Shown piece by piece: positions 24,510 to 32,250 of a DNA stretch of 36,279 nt. Under the pieces are notes generated by a model. The model had not been told where the DNA came from, made no database searches, and saw only the letters and a program-made list of their open reading frames with translations. Source of the stretch: CAYINJ01 sp964364745 (lineage in GTDB: Bacteria > Patescibacteriota > Patescibacteriia > JACRDY01); NCBI GenBank assembly GCA_964364745.1, contig CAYINJ010000002.1, forward strand, positions 1 through 36,279. Reading direction: 5' to 3'. How positions within the stretch are numbered: the first letter of the stretch is position 1; every line of letters starts with the position of its first letter. The translations under genes and the position numbers were made by a program.

Positions 24510-26588
24510 TTATTCCCAGTGCACCCGATCCCACTTCCCCACCCGTTGGCGCAACAGCGGGTGGTGATTTAATTGCGGATCAGCGGCCAAAACCGCCAGC
24601 GCCGCCATTTTAGCTCGTTTGATGTTTTTGACATCAAACAGCGTGGCAAATTTAAGCTCGGGGAAACCGCTCTGGTTGCTGCCCAAAACATCGCCCGGCC
24701 CCCGGAGCTTAAGGTCTTGTTCGGCTAAACTAAATCCGTCTTGACTCTTGACCACGGCCGCCAGGCGCTGACCACTCTCCGCCCCGGCCGCGTCAGTCAA
24801 CAGCCAACAATATGACTGGTGTGCTCCCCGCCCCACTCGGCCGCGAAATTGGTGCAGTTGGGCCAGACCAAAACGTTCGGCTCCTTCGATTAACATCATC
24901 GTGGCGTTGGGTACGTCAACCCCCACTTCGATGACTGACGTGGCTACCAGCACGTCAATTTCGCCGGCCACAAACGCGGCCATGACGCGATCTTTCTCGC
25001 TGCTGGTTAGTTTTCCGTGCAGCAGCCCTAACCGCCGATGAGGAAAAACCTCTCGCCCCAGCCGCTCATATTCGGTCTTGACTGCGGCCGACGCGACAGT
25101 CGGTGAGGGATCAATTAGCGGGCAAATGATAAAGGCCTGGCGGCCGGCCGCCAATTCGGCATCAACGGTTCGATATAACTCCGCTCGCTGACTCGGTAAC
25201 ACCACGGCCGTCTTAATCGGCTGCCGGCCGGCCGGTAATTCATCCAGCAGCGAAATGTCTAAGTCGCCATAGAGGGTTAGGGCTAGTGACCGTGGGATTG
25301 GCGTGGCCGTCATCGAGAGAAAGTGTGGGATCAGACCGCTGGGCGACATTTGCTGCAGGGCCTGGCGTTGTTCCACCCCAAAGCGATGTTGCTCATCGAC
25401 AATCGCTAAACCCAGCCGCTGAAACACGACCGCCTCCTGGATCACGGCGTGGGTGCCGATCAGAATTTGGATCGCGCCGCGCCGTAACTGTGACAATAAC
25501 AGCGCTTTAGTGATGGGTTCCGTCCGAGTGGTAATGTGGCGATAAGTGCGGGTATAGACCCCCACCGTCACGCCAGTGTCCACAAATAAACGGCTAAAGC
25601 TCTGGTAGTGTTGCCAAGCCAGGATCTCGGTTGGGGCCATGATCACGGTTTGCTGGCCGGCCGACGCGACTTGGCGGGCGGCGGCGGCGGCCACGATGGT
25701 TTTACCACTGCCGACATCCCCGTCCAGCAGCCGACTCATCGGATGAGCCCGGCCGAGGTCTTGGATTATTTCCCAGGCACTGCGCCGCTGGCATTGAGTT
25801 AATTGATACGGCAGTCGGCCCAAGAAGTCCTTCATCAGGTCAGCGGCAAAGGGAATGGCCGACGCCGCGGCCGCGGCTAGCTCCTGCCGCGACATTTGAT
25901 TGCGGAGCTGGATAAAGAAAAACTCGTCAAAGCGGAGACGTTCTTGAGCGCGGGCTAACGTGGCGGAAGAATCAGGAAAATGTATCTGACTGATGGCCTC
26001 GGTCAAGGAAACAAACCCGTGCTGGTGGATCAATTCAGCCGGCAGATATTCGGCTAGCTGACCGACAGCCGTCAACGCCTGCTTCATTAAAAATCTTAAT
26101 TGCTTGGGAGTAATTCCCTTGGTCACGCTATAAATTGGTACTAGCCGGCCAGTATGGGTCGGGCCGTTGATGGCAGTTCGTGGGTTGATTTTTTCATAAC
26201 TAGCGGCGGCGATCGCCGCCCCACTCGGGTCTGACTTGCCGGAAACACCGAGCGTATCCCCGACTTTGATCGTCCGGGTGACGAATGGCTGATTAAACCA
26301 CCGCACCGTGATGGTGTGCTGACCGTCAGTGATCGCCGCTTCCGTAATCAATAAGTGCCGCTTCCACGAACGGTAGCTTTTGATTCTGGCGACCTGGCCT
26401 TGAATTGTGACCACCTCCCCAGCCGTAATCTGATCCAGCGGTACGAGGTGGCTGAAATCAGCATACCGAAAAGGATAATACTCAACTAGGTCAGCCACGG
26501 TTGCAATGCCGAGCTTTTTCAGCGGCCCACTTAATTGCCGGGCGACATGGTGGAAAGTGGTGACTGGTTGTTGGATCTTAATCCTCAT
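24510..26588 (-). CDS. recG: ATP-dependent DNA helicase RecG
   Basis: RecG remodels stalled replication forks and Holliday junctions. The protein has the N-terminal wedge/OB domain (about 1-220), then SF2 helicase motifs: Walker A in DGDVGSGKTIVAAA, motif II as DEQHRFG, motif III in MTATPIPRSLALTLYGDLD. The C-terminal part has TSVIEVGVDVPNATMMLIEGAERFG and QFRGRVGRG. The length of 692 residues is typical. The ATG at 26588 begins MRIKIQQPVTTFHHV. An upstream extension to 26720 would run through tRNA-Arg and is rejected. It lies 73 bases after that tRNA on the same strand. Confidence 0.96.
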   Translation of the reverse strand: MRIKIQQPVTTFHHVARQLSGPLKKLGIATVADLVEYYPFRYADFSHLVPLDQITAGEVVTIQGQVARIKSYRSWKRHLLITEAAITDGQHTITVRWFNQPFVTRTIKVGDTLGVSGKSDPSGAAIAAASYEKINPRTAINGPTHTGRLVPIYSVTKGITPKQLRFLMKQALTAVGQLAEYLPAELIHQHGFVSLTEAISQIHFPDSSATLARAQERLRFDEFFFIQLRNQMSRQELAAAAASAIPFAADLMKDFLGRLPYQLTQCQRRSAWEIIQDLGRAHPMSRLLDGDVGSGKTIVAAAAARQVASAGQQTVIMAPTEILAWQHYQSFSRLFVDTGVTVGVYTRTYRHITTRTEPITKALLLSQLRRGAIQILIGTHAVIQEAVVFQRLGLAIVDEQHRFGVEQRQALQQMSPSGLIPHFLSMTATPIPRSLALTLYGDLDISLLDELPAGRQPIKTAVVLPSQRAELYRTVDAELAAGRQAFIICPLIDPSPTVASAAVKTEYERLGREVFPHRRLGLLHGKLTSSEKDRVMAAFVAGEIDVLVATSVIEVGVDVPNATMMLIEGAERFGLAQLHQFRGRVGRGAHQSYCWLLTDAAGAESGQRLAAVVKSQDGFSLAEQDLKLRGPGDVLGSNQSGFPELKFATLFDVKNIKRAKMAALAVLAADPQLNHHPLLRQRVGKWDRVHWE

Positions 26589-26661
26589 ATAACAAAAAAT
26601 CAGCGGTGACCCCAACTGGGCGGACGGCTGACTTGCTCTGGAATCTTTCAAGATAATGCCT

Positions 26662-26735
26662 CGCGCTTGGCAGGGCTCGAACCTGCGACCTTCAGCTCCG
26701 CAAGCTGACGCTCTATCCATCTGAGCTACAAGCGC
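26662..26735 (-). tRNA. tRNA-Arg (anticodon GCG)
   Basis: A full cloverleaf is present: acceptor GCGCTTG with CAAGCGC, D arm AGCTCAGATGGATAGAGC, anticodon stem TCAGC/GCTGA with loop TTGCGGA, T arm GCAGGTTCGAGCCCTGC, discriminator G. CCA is not encoded. The anticodon reads GCG, not the common ACG that is edited to ICG in most bacteria, so CGU/CGC decoding would not depend on TadA for this tRNA. Confidence 0.95.
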
Positions 26736-26763
26736 GGACGTATTATCTCGAGGAAACGCTCGT

Positions 26764-26792
26764 ACTCTATCACACCATCTACCGATTGTCTA
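26764..26792 (-). promoter_or_regulatory. Probable promoter of tRNA-Arg
   Basis: TAGACA (26792-26787), a 17-base spacer, then TAGAGT (26769-26764) on the minus strand. RNA would start near 26757, about 22 bases before the tRNA. It may also serve recG. Confidence 0.45.
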
Positions 26793-26806
26793 GCCAGCCC
26801 GCGTGA

Positions 26807-27292
26807 TTATAACTTAAAGAGCCGCTCGACTGCGTGCGAAACCGGCTCGTCAGTCCGGTCCAGGTCTTCATCGATGTAGTCCAGGAGTAACTGCCGAACC
26901 GCCACTGGGTCTTGGCCTTGCAGCGGTATATGGAGTCGGGGTTGCCAAAAACTCTTAGGGTTGATCAGTAAGAGTTCAACCTCTGGCGGATCATAGACCA
27001 CCGAAAAGTCAGTTAGTTCGGCGAAGGGATAAAACCAACTCCCCAGCCGCACCCCGGTTTCATAGACCCCAAAGGTCAGCTCGGTCGGCACCGTGGTGTG
27101 GCGCAAGAACAATACTACCGCCGTCAAAATTATAATGATGGCAAACAGGAAATTCGTCACTACCACGGAGTAGATCAGGAGTGACAATGCCACCAGACCA
27201 GCGACGGCATACCACCCCTGGTTTCGTTGATGTTGGAGGAATTCCGGGAAATGCCAAGTGATCAGTTTTTTGCCGTATGATTTGTCAGTCAT
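26807..27292 (-). CDS. Small membrane protein with PH-like C-region, unknown
   Basis: This 161-residue protein begins MTDKSYGKKLITWHFPEFLQHQRNQ. It has two close membrane helices (about 27-47 and 49-66). A mostly beta C-terminal part (about 70-150) reads like a small PH-like domain (FGVYETGVRLGSWFYPFAELTDFSVVYD). I assign no function. The ATG at 27292 starts the conserved-looking part; the frame is open 60 bases further back but overlaps the divergent tRNA-Ser promoter. Confidence 0.75.
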   Translation of the reverse strand: MTDKSYGKKLITWHFPEFLQHQRNQGWYAVAGLVALSLLIYSVVVTNFLFAIIIILTAVVLFLRHTTVPTELTFGVYETGVRLGSWFYPFAELTDFSVVYDPPEVELLLINPKSFWQPRLHIPLQGQDPVAVRQLLLDYIDEDLDRTDEPVSHAVERLFKL

Positions 27293-27302
27293 AGCTATTT
27301 CA

Positions 27303-27331
27303 TTGACATTACTCGATAAAAACCGTATACT
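27303..27331 (+). promoter_or_regulatory. Promoter of the tRNA-Ser pair
   Basis: TTGACA (27303-27308), a 17-base spacer and TATACT (27326-27331). RNA would start near 27338, giving a roughly 60-base leader before tRNA-Ser(TGA). Confidence 0.75.
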
Positions 27332-27399
27332 ACCACCGTTCTTTTGCCTCACCTGGAGAGATGGCTTGCGCCCTCATTAGATTAGATCCATGAACATTT

Positions 27400-27488
27400 G
27401 GAGAGATGGCTGAGTGGTTGAAGGCGGCGGTCTTGAAAACCGTTATCCCGTGCAAACGGGGTCGTGGGTTCGAATCCCACTCTCTCCG
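27400..27488 (+). tRNA. tRNA-Ser (anticodon TGA)
   Basis: A class II tRNA with acceptor GGAGAGA/TCTCTCC, D arm GGCTGAGTGGTTGAAGGC, anticodon loop CTTGAAA (TGA), a long variable arm (ATCCCGTGCAAACGGGGT), T arm GTGGGTTCGAATCCCAC and discriminator G. CCA is not encoded. Confidence 0.96.
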
Positions 27489-27509
27489 AATCTCTCTGGG
27501 AAAATTTAG

Positions 27510-27600
27510 GGAAAGGTGGCCGAGTGGCTGAAGGCGGCGGTTTGCTAAACCGCTATAGGGTGTTAAAGCCCTATCGAGGGTTCGAATCCCTCCCTTTCCG
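27510..27600 (+). tRNA. tRNA-Ser (anticodon GCT)
   Basis: A class II tRNA with acceptor GGAAAGG/CCTTTCC, anticodon loop TTGCTAA (GCT), long variable arm (ATAGGGTGTTAAAGCCCTAT), T arm GAGGGTTCGAATCCCTC and discriminator G. CCA is not encoded. It lies 21 bases after tRNA-Ser(TGA) and is probably cotranscribed with it. Confidence 0.96.
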
Positions 27601-27604
27601 ATGA
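27583..27604 (+). repeat. 22-bp direct repeat at the tRNA-Ser 3' end (att-like), copy 1
   Basis: CGAATCCCTCCCTTTCCG and the following ATGA cover the T-arm 3' half, acceptor 3' strand and discriminator of tRNA-Ser(GCT). The same 22 bases recur at 27759-27780. Confidence 0.8.
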
Positions 27605-27607
27605 AAG

Positions 27608-27635
27608 ACGCTTCTCAAGATTGAGGGGCGTTTTT
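27608..27635 (+). terminator. Terminator after tRNA-Ser(GCT)
   Basis: ACGCTTCTCA pairs with TGAGGGGCGT (two G-T pairs) around the loop AGAT, followed by a run of T. Confidence 0.75.
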
Positions 27636-27661
27636 CATTATTACTCCCATTTAAAGGTGCC

Positions 27662-27766
27662 GGGATTCGAAAGGCAGAAGCGAACAACGAGCGAAGCGAG
27701 GCAGTGAGCGATCGGCCTGAAGCGAGCAGGCGCGAGCTTCAGGCCGCTGCCCCGGACCCGAATCCC
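27662..27766. repeat. Nested palindromic insert beside tRNA-Ser
   Basis: The ends are GGGATTCG and CGAATCCC, the latter inside the second tRNA tail copy. Inner pairs are GGCAG with CTGCC and CGGCCTGAAGC (27713-27723) with GCTTCAGGCCG (27736-27746). The whole could fold into a long cruciform or hairpin of about 105 bases. It has no gene. Confidence 0.65.
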
Positions 27767-27780
27767 TCCCTTTCCGATGA
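27759..27780 (+). repeat. 22-bp direct repeat of the tRNA-Ser 3' end, copy 2
   Basis: An exact copy of 27583-27604, offset by 176 bases and again followed at once by a hairpin terminator. The pattern fits insertion of a short element at the tRNA 3' end with restoration of the tRNA. Confidence 0.8.
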
Positions 27781-27782
27781 TA

Positions 27783-27808
27783 GGAGCTCCTCCTGGCGAG
27801 GAGCTTTT
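27783..27808 (+). terminator. Hairpin terminator between the tRNA-Ser repeat and sod
   Basis: AGCTCCTC pairs with GAGGAGCT, extended outside by GATGATA/TATCATT-type pairing, with a TTTT run on the plus strand. It may be the former tRNA-Ser terminator. It lies just after the superoxide dismutase stop and may also serve the minus strand. Confidence 0.6.
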
Positions 27809-27822
27809 ATCATTATCCGCCA

Positions 27823-28404
27823 CTAGATCAATTTTACCACATTCCACCACGCGGCGACATAGTCCGCTCGCGCGCTCTGGTATTTCAGATAATAAGCGTG
27901 TTCCCAGACATCCAGCCCCAAGACCGGGGTGTGGCCTTGGAGGTAGGGGGAATCCTGGTTGGGCAAGCCATAGACCTGGAGTTTGCCGGCCGCGTCCCGC
28001 GCCAGCCAGGCCCAACCACTGCCGAAGAGATTGACCGCCGTTTGGCTAAACTGCTCCTTAAACGTGGCGACACTGCCAAACGTCTTAACCAACTCGGCCT
28101 GGAGTCCCGCGTCAGGGACATTGCTCGGGTTCATCCATTGCCAAAACAGCGAGTGATTTAAGTGTCCTCCACCGTGATTCTGAAGCGGTTTCTTCTCCGC
28201 TGGATCAATGGCTAGCGTCGGTAGTTGCCGCAACAGGTCTGGCAGAGTCAGCGCCCCTAATTCCAGATGTTTTTCCAGGGCCGCGTTCAGCTTAGTGACG
28301 TAGGCCTGATGATGCTTGGTATGATGAATTTCCATCGTCGGAGCGTCGATAAACGGCTCCAGCGCGTCGTAAGCGTAAGATAGCTTTGGTAGTTCGTGAG
28401 GCAT
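27823..28404 (-). CDS. sod: Superoxide dismutase (Fe/Mn family, Mn-like)
   Basis: This enzyme dismutates superoxide to oxygen and peroxide. The four metal ligands are visible: His27 (in MEIHHTKHH), His84 (NHSLFW), Asp165 and His169 (DVWEHAYY). The stretches GGGHLNHSLFW, FGSGWAWL and NQDSPYLQG match manganese rather than iron enzymes, but metal choice cannot be proved from sequence. It has 193 residues, no signal peptide and is probably cytoplasmic. It begins 12 bases after the ComF-type gene and could share its transcript. It implies contact with oxygen. Confidence 0.96.
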   Translation of the reverse strand: MPHELPKLSYAYDALEPFIDAPTMEIHHTKHHQAYVTKLNAALEKHLELGALTLPDLLRQLPTLAIDPAEKKPLQNHGGGHLNHSLFWQWMNPSNVPDAGLQAELVKTFGSVATFKEQFSQTAVNLFGSGWAWLARDAAGKLQVYGLPNQDSPYLQGHTPVLGLDVWEHAYYLKYQSARADYVAAWWNVVKLI

Positions 28405-28416
28405 ATCTGGTGAGGA

Positions 28417-29058
28417 TTATGAATCGGTCGTGGATCCGTGAGCAATCGCCGCGACGCCGATCCAGTGAGCGCCGCGGGCGCGAAGTGTTTGAGTTACTGC
28501 CGTCATGGTCGCGCCAGTGGTGACCACATCATCAACTAACAGAATTCGGTCCGGTGGCGGGGCGGTAATTGTAAAGGCATCAGCGACATTGGCGAAACGA
28601 CGGTCGCGGTCCAACGTCGTTTGGCTGCTGGTGAAGCGCTGACGGCGGACCAGCCGATCTTGATATGGCCAATGATGGCGACGAGCCAATTCTTGAGCAA
28701 TCGCCCCGGCTTGATTGTAGCCCCGCCAACGGTGTCGCCGGCGATGGAGCGGTATCGGCACGACAGTTGTCACTGGCCGATCCGGAATTATTTCGGCCAA
28801 GAGTCCACCTAGTGAGCGGGCGGCCGCCGAGATGAACTGATACTTGGCGGCGCGGATCAGTGTGGCTAACAGCGGGTCGGCATATTGGCCCAGTAGATAA
28901 ACGGCGTCAACGCCCGCCAATTCAATCCCCGGTGCCGGCCGGTTGGTCGCCTGCCACCGCTCGTGACACCGCGGACAAACCACTCCTTGGTCCCAAGCCC
29001 CACAGCCAAAACAGCTGACCGGAAAGATAAGCTGGCTGATTGATGATCCTAGTGACAT
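28417..29058 (-). CDS. ComF-family phosphoribosyltransferase-like protein
   Basis: This 213-residue protein has an N-terminal zinc-finger-like CFGCGAWDQGVVCPRC (about 17-32) and a PRT domain with VVPIPLHRRRHRWRGYNQA (about 96-114). The PRPP-binding loop is ILLVDDVVTTGATMTA (about 172-187). ComF family members support DNA uptake in several bacteria, in step with a membrane channel. No other competence gene is in the window, but a secretion-like operon lies directly upstream. The start codon at 29058 lies in a 7-bp inverted repeat. Confidence 0.9.
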   Translation of the reverse strand: MSLGSSISQLIFPVSCFGCGAWDQGVVCPRCHERWQATNRPAPGIELAGVDAVYLLGQYADPLLATLIRAAKYQFISAAARSLGGLLAEIIPDRPVTTVVPIPLHRRRHRWRGYNQAGAIAQELARRHHWPYQDRLVRRQRFTSSQTTLDRDRRFANVADAFTITAPPPDRILLVDDVVTTGATMTAVTQTLRARGAHWIGVAAIAHGSTTDS

Positions 29059-29074
29059 ACTGCCTTTCAGTATG
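29056..29074 (-). promoter_or_regulatory. Hairpin over the comF-like start codon
   Basis: On the minus strand CATACTG and CAGTATG pair around a 5-base loop, and the ATG is the end of the 3' arm. Flanking GTG and CAC can extend the stem. The RNA could hide the start codon, so translation may depend on ribosomes or a factor opening it. Confidence 0.4.
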
Positions 29075-29115
29075 CCACCAGCCAGCTAAAAAATTTCTAA
29101 AGTGCCAAAGAGACG

Positions 29116-29700
29116 CTATTGCCAATAGGCCCCGTCCACCAGCCATGACTGGCCGGCCGTTACGAAATCAAGCCGTAAATCCTGATTAATCACCTGGTCT
29201 GGTTGGCCATTCTGGCTGGTTCGTCGCTGGGTGTGGACCAAAATCGTCGCTGCCGTCCCACTCATCGTCACCGCTTCGGTCGCCAGCGCCCGTGTTGACA
29301 CGACGATGTTTTGATCGGCGGTTTTGGCGATCTGGGTTTGGATATAACCGTCTGACCACTGCCGCATCGACTCGGTCATCATCGGTTGCACTTCACGGAT
29401 ATTCCGAAAATTGGCGGTACTAGCATAGCTGCCGAAGCGTTCGGCGAAAGTCATCGCTAGACGCTCAACGCTGATTTGCTGCTGCTGGCTTTCCGTTAGC
29501 GTCGGCGTGTTCGCCGTGGTGACGATGTCTTCCCCGCTGCGACCATCAATTACCAATCGGTTGGCCGCCGTGACGGTGTTTTGGGTGGTGGTGGCCAACT
29601 CGGGAGTAGCGGCCCGTTGCCACCAGAAAATCACGCCGACCACGATCACCAAGATCACGACCACACCACCGAGAATCAACATTAATTTTTGACGGTCCAT
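29116..29700 (-). CDS. Membrane-anchored hypothetical protein, T4SS-like operon
   Basis: This 194-residue protein has one N-terminal membrane helix (about 6-27), a Thr/Ala-rich linker, and an outside alpha/beta domain (about 70-194) with the end LRLDFVTAGQSWLVDGAYWQ. That end resembles the last strands of a NTF2/VirB8-like fold, though I cannot prove it. It follows the VirB4-like gene by 12 bases. By position and topology it could fill the VirB8-like role of a membrane scaffold. Confidence 0.7.
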   Translation of the reverse strand: MDRQKLMLILGGVVVILVIVVGVIFWWQRAATPELATTTQNTVTAANRLVIDGRSGEDIVTTANTPTLTESQQQQISVERLAMTFAERFGSYASTANFRNIREVQPMMTESMRQWSDGYIQTQIAKTADQNIVVSTRALATEAVTMSGTAATILVHTQRRTSQNGQPDQVINQDLRLDFVTAGQSWLVDGAYWQ

Positions 29701-29712
29701 AAATTATGATGG

Positions 29713-31575
29713 TTAAATGGCGGCGTCCGGAATCGCTCCCGGCGCGGCCGGCTGTCCTTGCTCGGCGGCAAATTGTTCTTTGGCCGCTTGGATTTCCAAT
29801 AATTGTTGGGGGTTGGTAGTGATCAGTTGATCTTCGTTCGGTGAAGCCACCACTTCGATGGCCGCGTGTTTATTGCCAGCGAAGAAAATCCCCTGCCCGA
29901 CGGCCGACTCCAGCAATAGATACTTTTCCCCTTCGGTTAACAAAAATGTTTTTTGGACTCGATCAATCGACGCCGGTGACTGCTTCATCAACAGCTGTAG
30001 CGCCGAGTTGTTGACGATCGCTTGGCCGTAGGGCGAAAGTAAAAAGTCATTGACATCTTGGGTGATAGTGGTGACGCCGAGATAGTACTTGCGGCAGCGT
30101 TTGACCAAGGCATAGATAAACTTGGCCGAGTCCTCTTGTTGCATCAACCACCAGGCCTCATCGATGATCAACAGTCGCTTTTTGCTCTGGGACCGAACGA
30201 CGTTCCAAATGTAGTTGACGAGGTTATAGATCGCCAGCGGCCGGAGCTCGTCTTCGAGATCGCGGACCGAAAAACAAACCAACTGGTTGTCCATGTCAAC
30301 GTTAGTCGGCCGATTCAGCAGCCCGGCAAAGGTGCCTTCGGTATGCTTTTTCAGTCGCAGCGCGACGTTGGCGCCGCCCTCCATCCCCTCCAAAATATCA
30401 ACTAAATCCTGCATAATTGGCGGCTCGACCGTCGCCAAATCCGACTCGGGAGTGATATCTTTTTTGGCGTAGGTCTCCAGCAGCGCCCGGTCCACGATCG
30501 AGTCCTCTTCGGCCGTCAGCGAACCGACCATCAGTCGCACCAACCCCTTGACGGTGATGACGGCGCTGCGAATAATATCTTCGACCGTGAAATCCTTGTC
30601 CACCGGCCGCGGCAGGTCAAAGGGGTTGACTTTACTGTCGGAGGCCAGCGAAATGTTGATGTAAGTACCACCGACGGCCTCACACAGCCGCTGGTATTCT
30701 TTTTCCGGATCAATCACGATAATGTCAGTCCCCAGCATCAAGCTGCGCAAGATCTCCAGTTTAACCGTGTAGCTCTTGCCGGCGCCGGCCGTGGCAAAGA
30801 CCACCATGTTGGCGTTTTGGAGTGAGAAGCGGTCGAACAGAATTAAGCTGTTATTGTGGCGGTTGATGCCGTATAAAATACCGTTATTTGATGACAATTC
30901 AAAGGAGATAAAGGGAAATGACGAGGCAGCCGGTGATGTATTCATGTTGAAAACGACAGTGAGTTCATCTCGGCCGAGCGGCAAAGTGGAAGTAAACCCT
31001 TGTTCGGCCTGATAGAGCACATTGCGCGAGTAGACCAGCTTCGAGCCAAAAATGTCTTCAAGGTTGCGGGTGCGATCTTCAAGTTGTTCGAGGGTGTCGG
31101 CGTACAGCGTGACGTACAAAGCATACTGAAAGAAGTGCTCGATACCTTGGGTCAAGTCATCGCGCAGTTTTTCGATGTCTTGTAGCGCCGTTTCCCGCAA
31201 GGGATCGCGCGGCGCGCCTTTTTCCCGGTCGGCACTCAATTCGGCTTCTAAATTCCCGGCTCGTTTCTTGAGATCTTTTAAGATCGCGCCGGCCTTGACC
31301 GGATAGAAATGCATGGCAATATCAATCGGCGTCGGGAAGTTGATGATCGGCACGAACCAACCGACGGCAATATAGCGCGGATAGGTAATGACAAACGCCG
31401 TCCGGACATATTTGTTGCCCAGCCGGACATAAGTCGACTGAATATCCATCGCCGATGGCGCGATCAGGTCAATGATCGAGATCGTGCCGGCGCGATAGCG
31501 CTGCTCTTCGATCAGCGCTTCTTTACCGATCGCGACCGTGGCGTCGACAGCGGGTTTTTTAGTAAATAAGGCCAT
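29713..31575 (-). CDS. VirB4/TraC-type secretion ATPase
   Basis: This 620-residue protein has an N-terminal VirB4-like region (1-240). The ATPase domain has Walker A ATAGAGKS (261-268) and Walker B LLIIDEAWWLM (Asp472, Glu473). The stretches IDPEKEYQRLCEAVGGTYINIS and SKVNPFDLPRP are typical of VirB4/TraE ATPases. A Gln/Ala-rich tail follows residue 590. These ATPases power pilus assembly and substrate transfer in type IV systems. It starts 3 bases after the TraC-like gene. No VirD4-type coupling protein or relaxase is present in the window, so DNA transfer is not shown. Confidence 0.92.
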   Translation of the reverse strand: MALFTKKPAVDATVAIGKEALIEEQRYRAGTISIIDLIAPSAMDIQSTYVRLGNKYVRTAFVITYPRYIAVGWFVPIINFPTPIDIAMHFYPVKAGAILKDLKKRAGNLEAELSADREKGAPRDPLRETALQDIEKLRDDLTQGIEHFFQYALYVTLYADTLEQLEDRTRNLEDIFGSKLVYSRNVLYQAEQGFTSTLPLGRDELTVVFNMNTSPAASSFPFISFELSSNNGILYGINRHNNSLILFDRFSLQNANMVVFATAGAGKSYTVKLEILRSLMLGTDIIVIDPEKEYQRLCEAVGGTYINISLASDSKVNPFDLPRPVDKDFTVEDIIRSAVITVKGLVRLMVGSLTAEEDSIVDRALLETYAKKDITPESDLATVEPPIMQDLVDILEGMEGGANVALRLKKHTEGTFAGLLNRPTNVDMDNQLVCFSVRDLEDELRPLAIYNLVNYIWNVVRSQSKKRLLIIDEAWWLMQQEDSAKFIYALVKRCRKYYLGVTTITQDVNDFLLSPYGQAIVNNSALQLLMKQSPASIDRVQKTFLLTEGEKYLLLESAVGQGIFFAGNKHAAIEVVASPNEDQLITTNPQQLLEIQAAKEQFAAEQGQPAAPGAIPDAAI

Positions 31576-31578
31576 AGA

Positions 31579-32250
31579 TTAACCACTAAGCTGAATCTTG
31601 CCCACGGCCGCTAACGGTTCTTGTTCGGAAGTGTCGGGGTTGTATGAGTTGTAGTACAGCTCAATCAGCCCTTGGGTGTCGAGTCGGGTGGCCGATAACC
31701 CCACTGATCCCAGCCCATTAGCTGTCTGCCCCACTCGCTGTTCTAGTTCTTTCATCCGTTGCTCAAACTTTTTGGCACTTAATTTTACCAGCGACGCCGG
31801 CGTAAATAACTCTTGGAGTCGGGACCAAAAACTCCGCTGTTTATCGGAGAGCGGATCGTACGGCACGACAACATAGAACCGCTTGGTCATGATGTCGCCT
31901 AAGCTGATCAGCTCACCGACGTACTGGCGGTAGTCGCTGATTTGATTGCGCAACAATTCATTGCTTTGTTCCTTTTCTATTTTTTCCAAATTTTGCAAAT
32001 AGGGAGTGATGTCGGTTTTCCGTGACTGGACGACAATTTGCAGCGGGTAATTCAAGGAGTTCAAAAACCCCATGTAAGCGCTAATGATCGCCTCTTGTTC
32101 ACCGGTCGACTTCAGCGCGAAGTTGATACTAGACACCATCAGTACGCCCCGCAGAGTGCCGTCGCGCATGACGACCGTACTGTTGCGAATTTCCGCGATC
32201 GGCAAGCTGCGTTGGGTCGCGGGGTATTTACTTTTTGGTTTTGACGCCAT
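31579..32250 (-). CDS. TraC-like protein, partner of VirB4
   Basis: This protein has about 223 residues from the ATG at 32250; a longer start at 32277 is possible and would deepen the overlap with the PrgI-like gene. The sequence RSLPIAEIRNSTVVMRDGTLRGVLMVSSINFAL, with EQEAIISAYMGFLNSLNYPLQIVVQSRKTD, resembles the N-terminal domain of VirB4/TraC proteins, here made as a separate chain without Walker motifs. A helical region and the FYVVVPYDP segment follow. It probably binds the VirB4-like ATPase encoded next to it. Confidence 0.82.
   Translation of the reverse strand: MASKPKSKYPATQRSLPIAEIRNSTVVMRDGTLRGVLMVSSINFALKSTGEQEAIISAYMGFLNSLNYPLQIVVQSRKTDITPYLQNLEKIEKEQSNELLRNQISDYRQYVGELISLGDIMTKRFYVVVPYDPLSDKQRSFWSRLQELFTPASLVKLSAKKFEQRMKELEQRVGQTANGLGSVGLSATRLDTQGLIELYYNSYNPDTSEQEPLAAVGKIQLSG

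Noticed and set aside
26589..26720. Longer N-terminus for RecG
   Set aside because: The extension reads through tRNA-Arg and adds residues unlike the family; the ATG at 26588 fits RecG.
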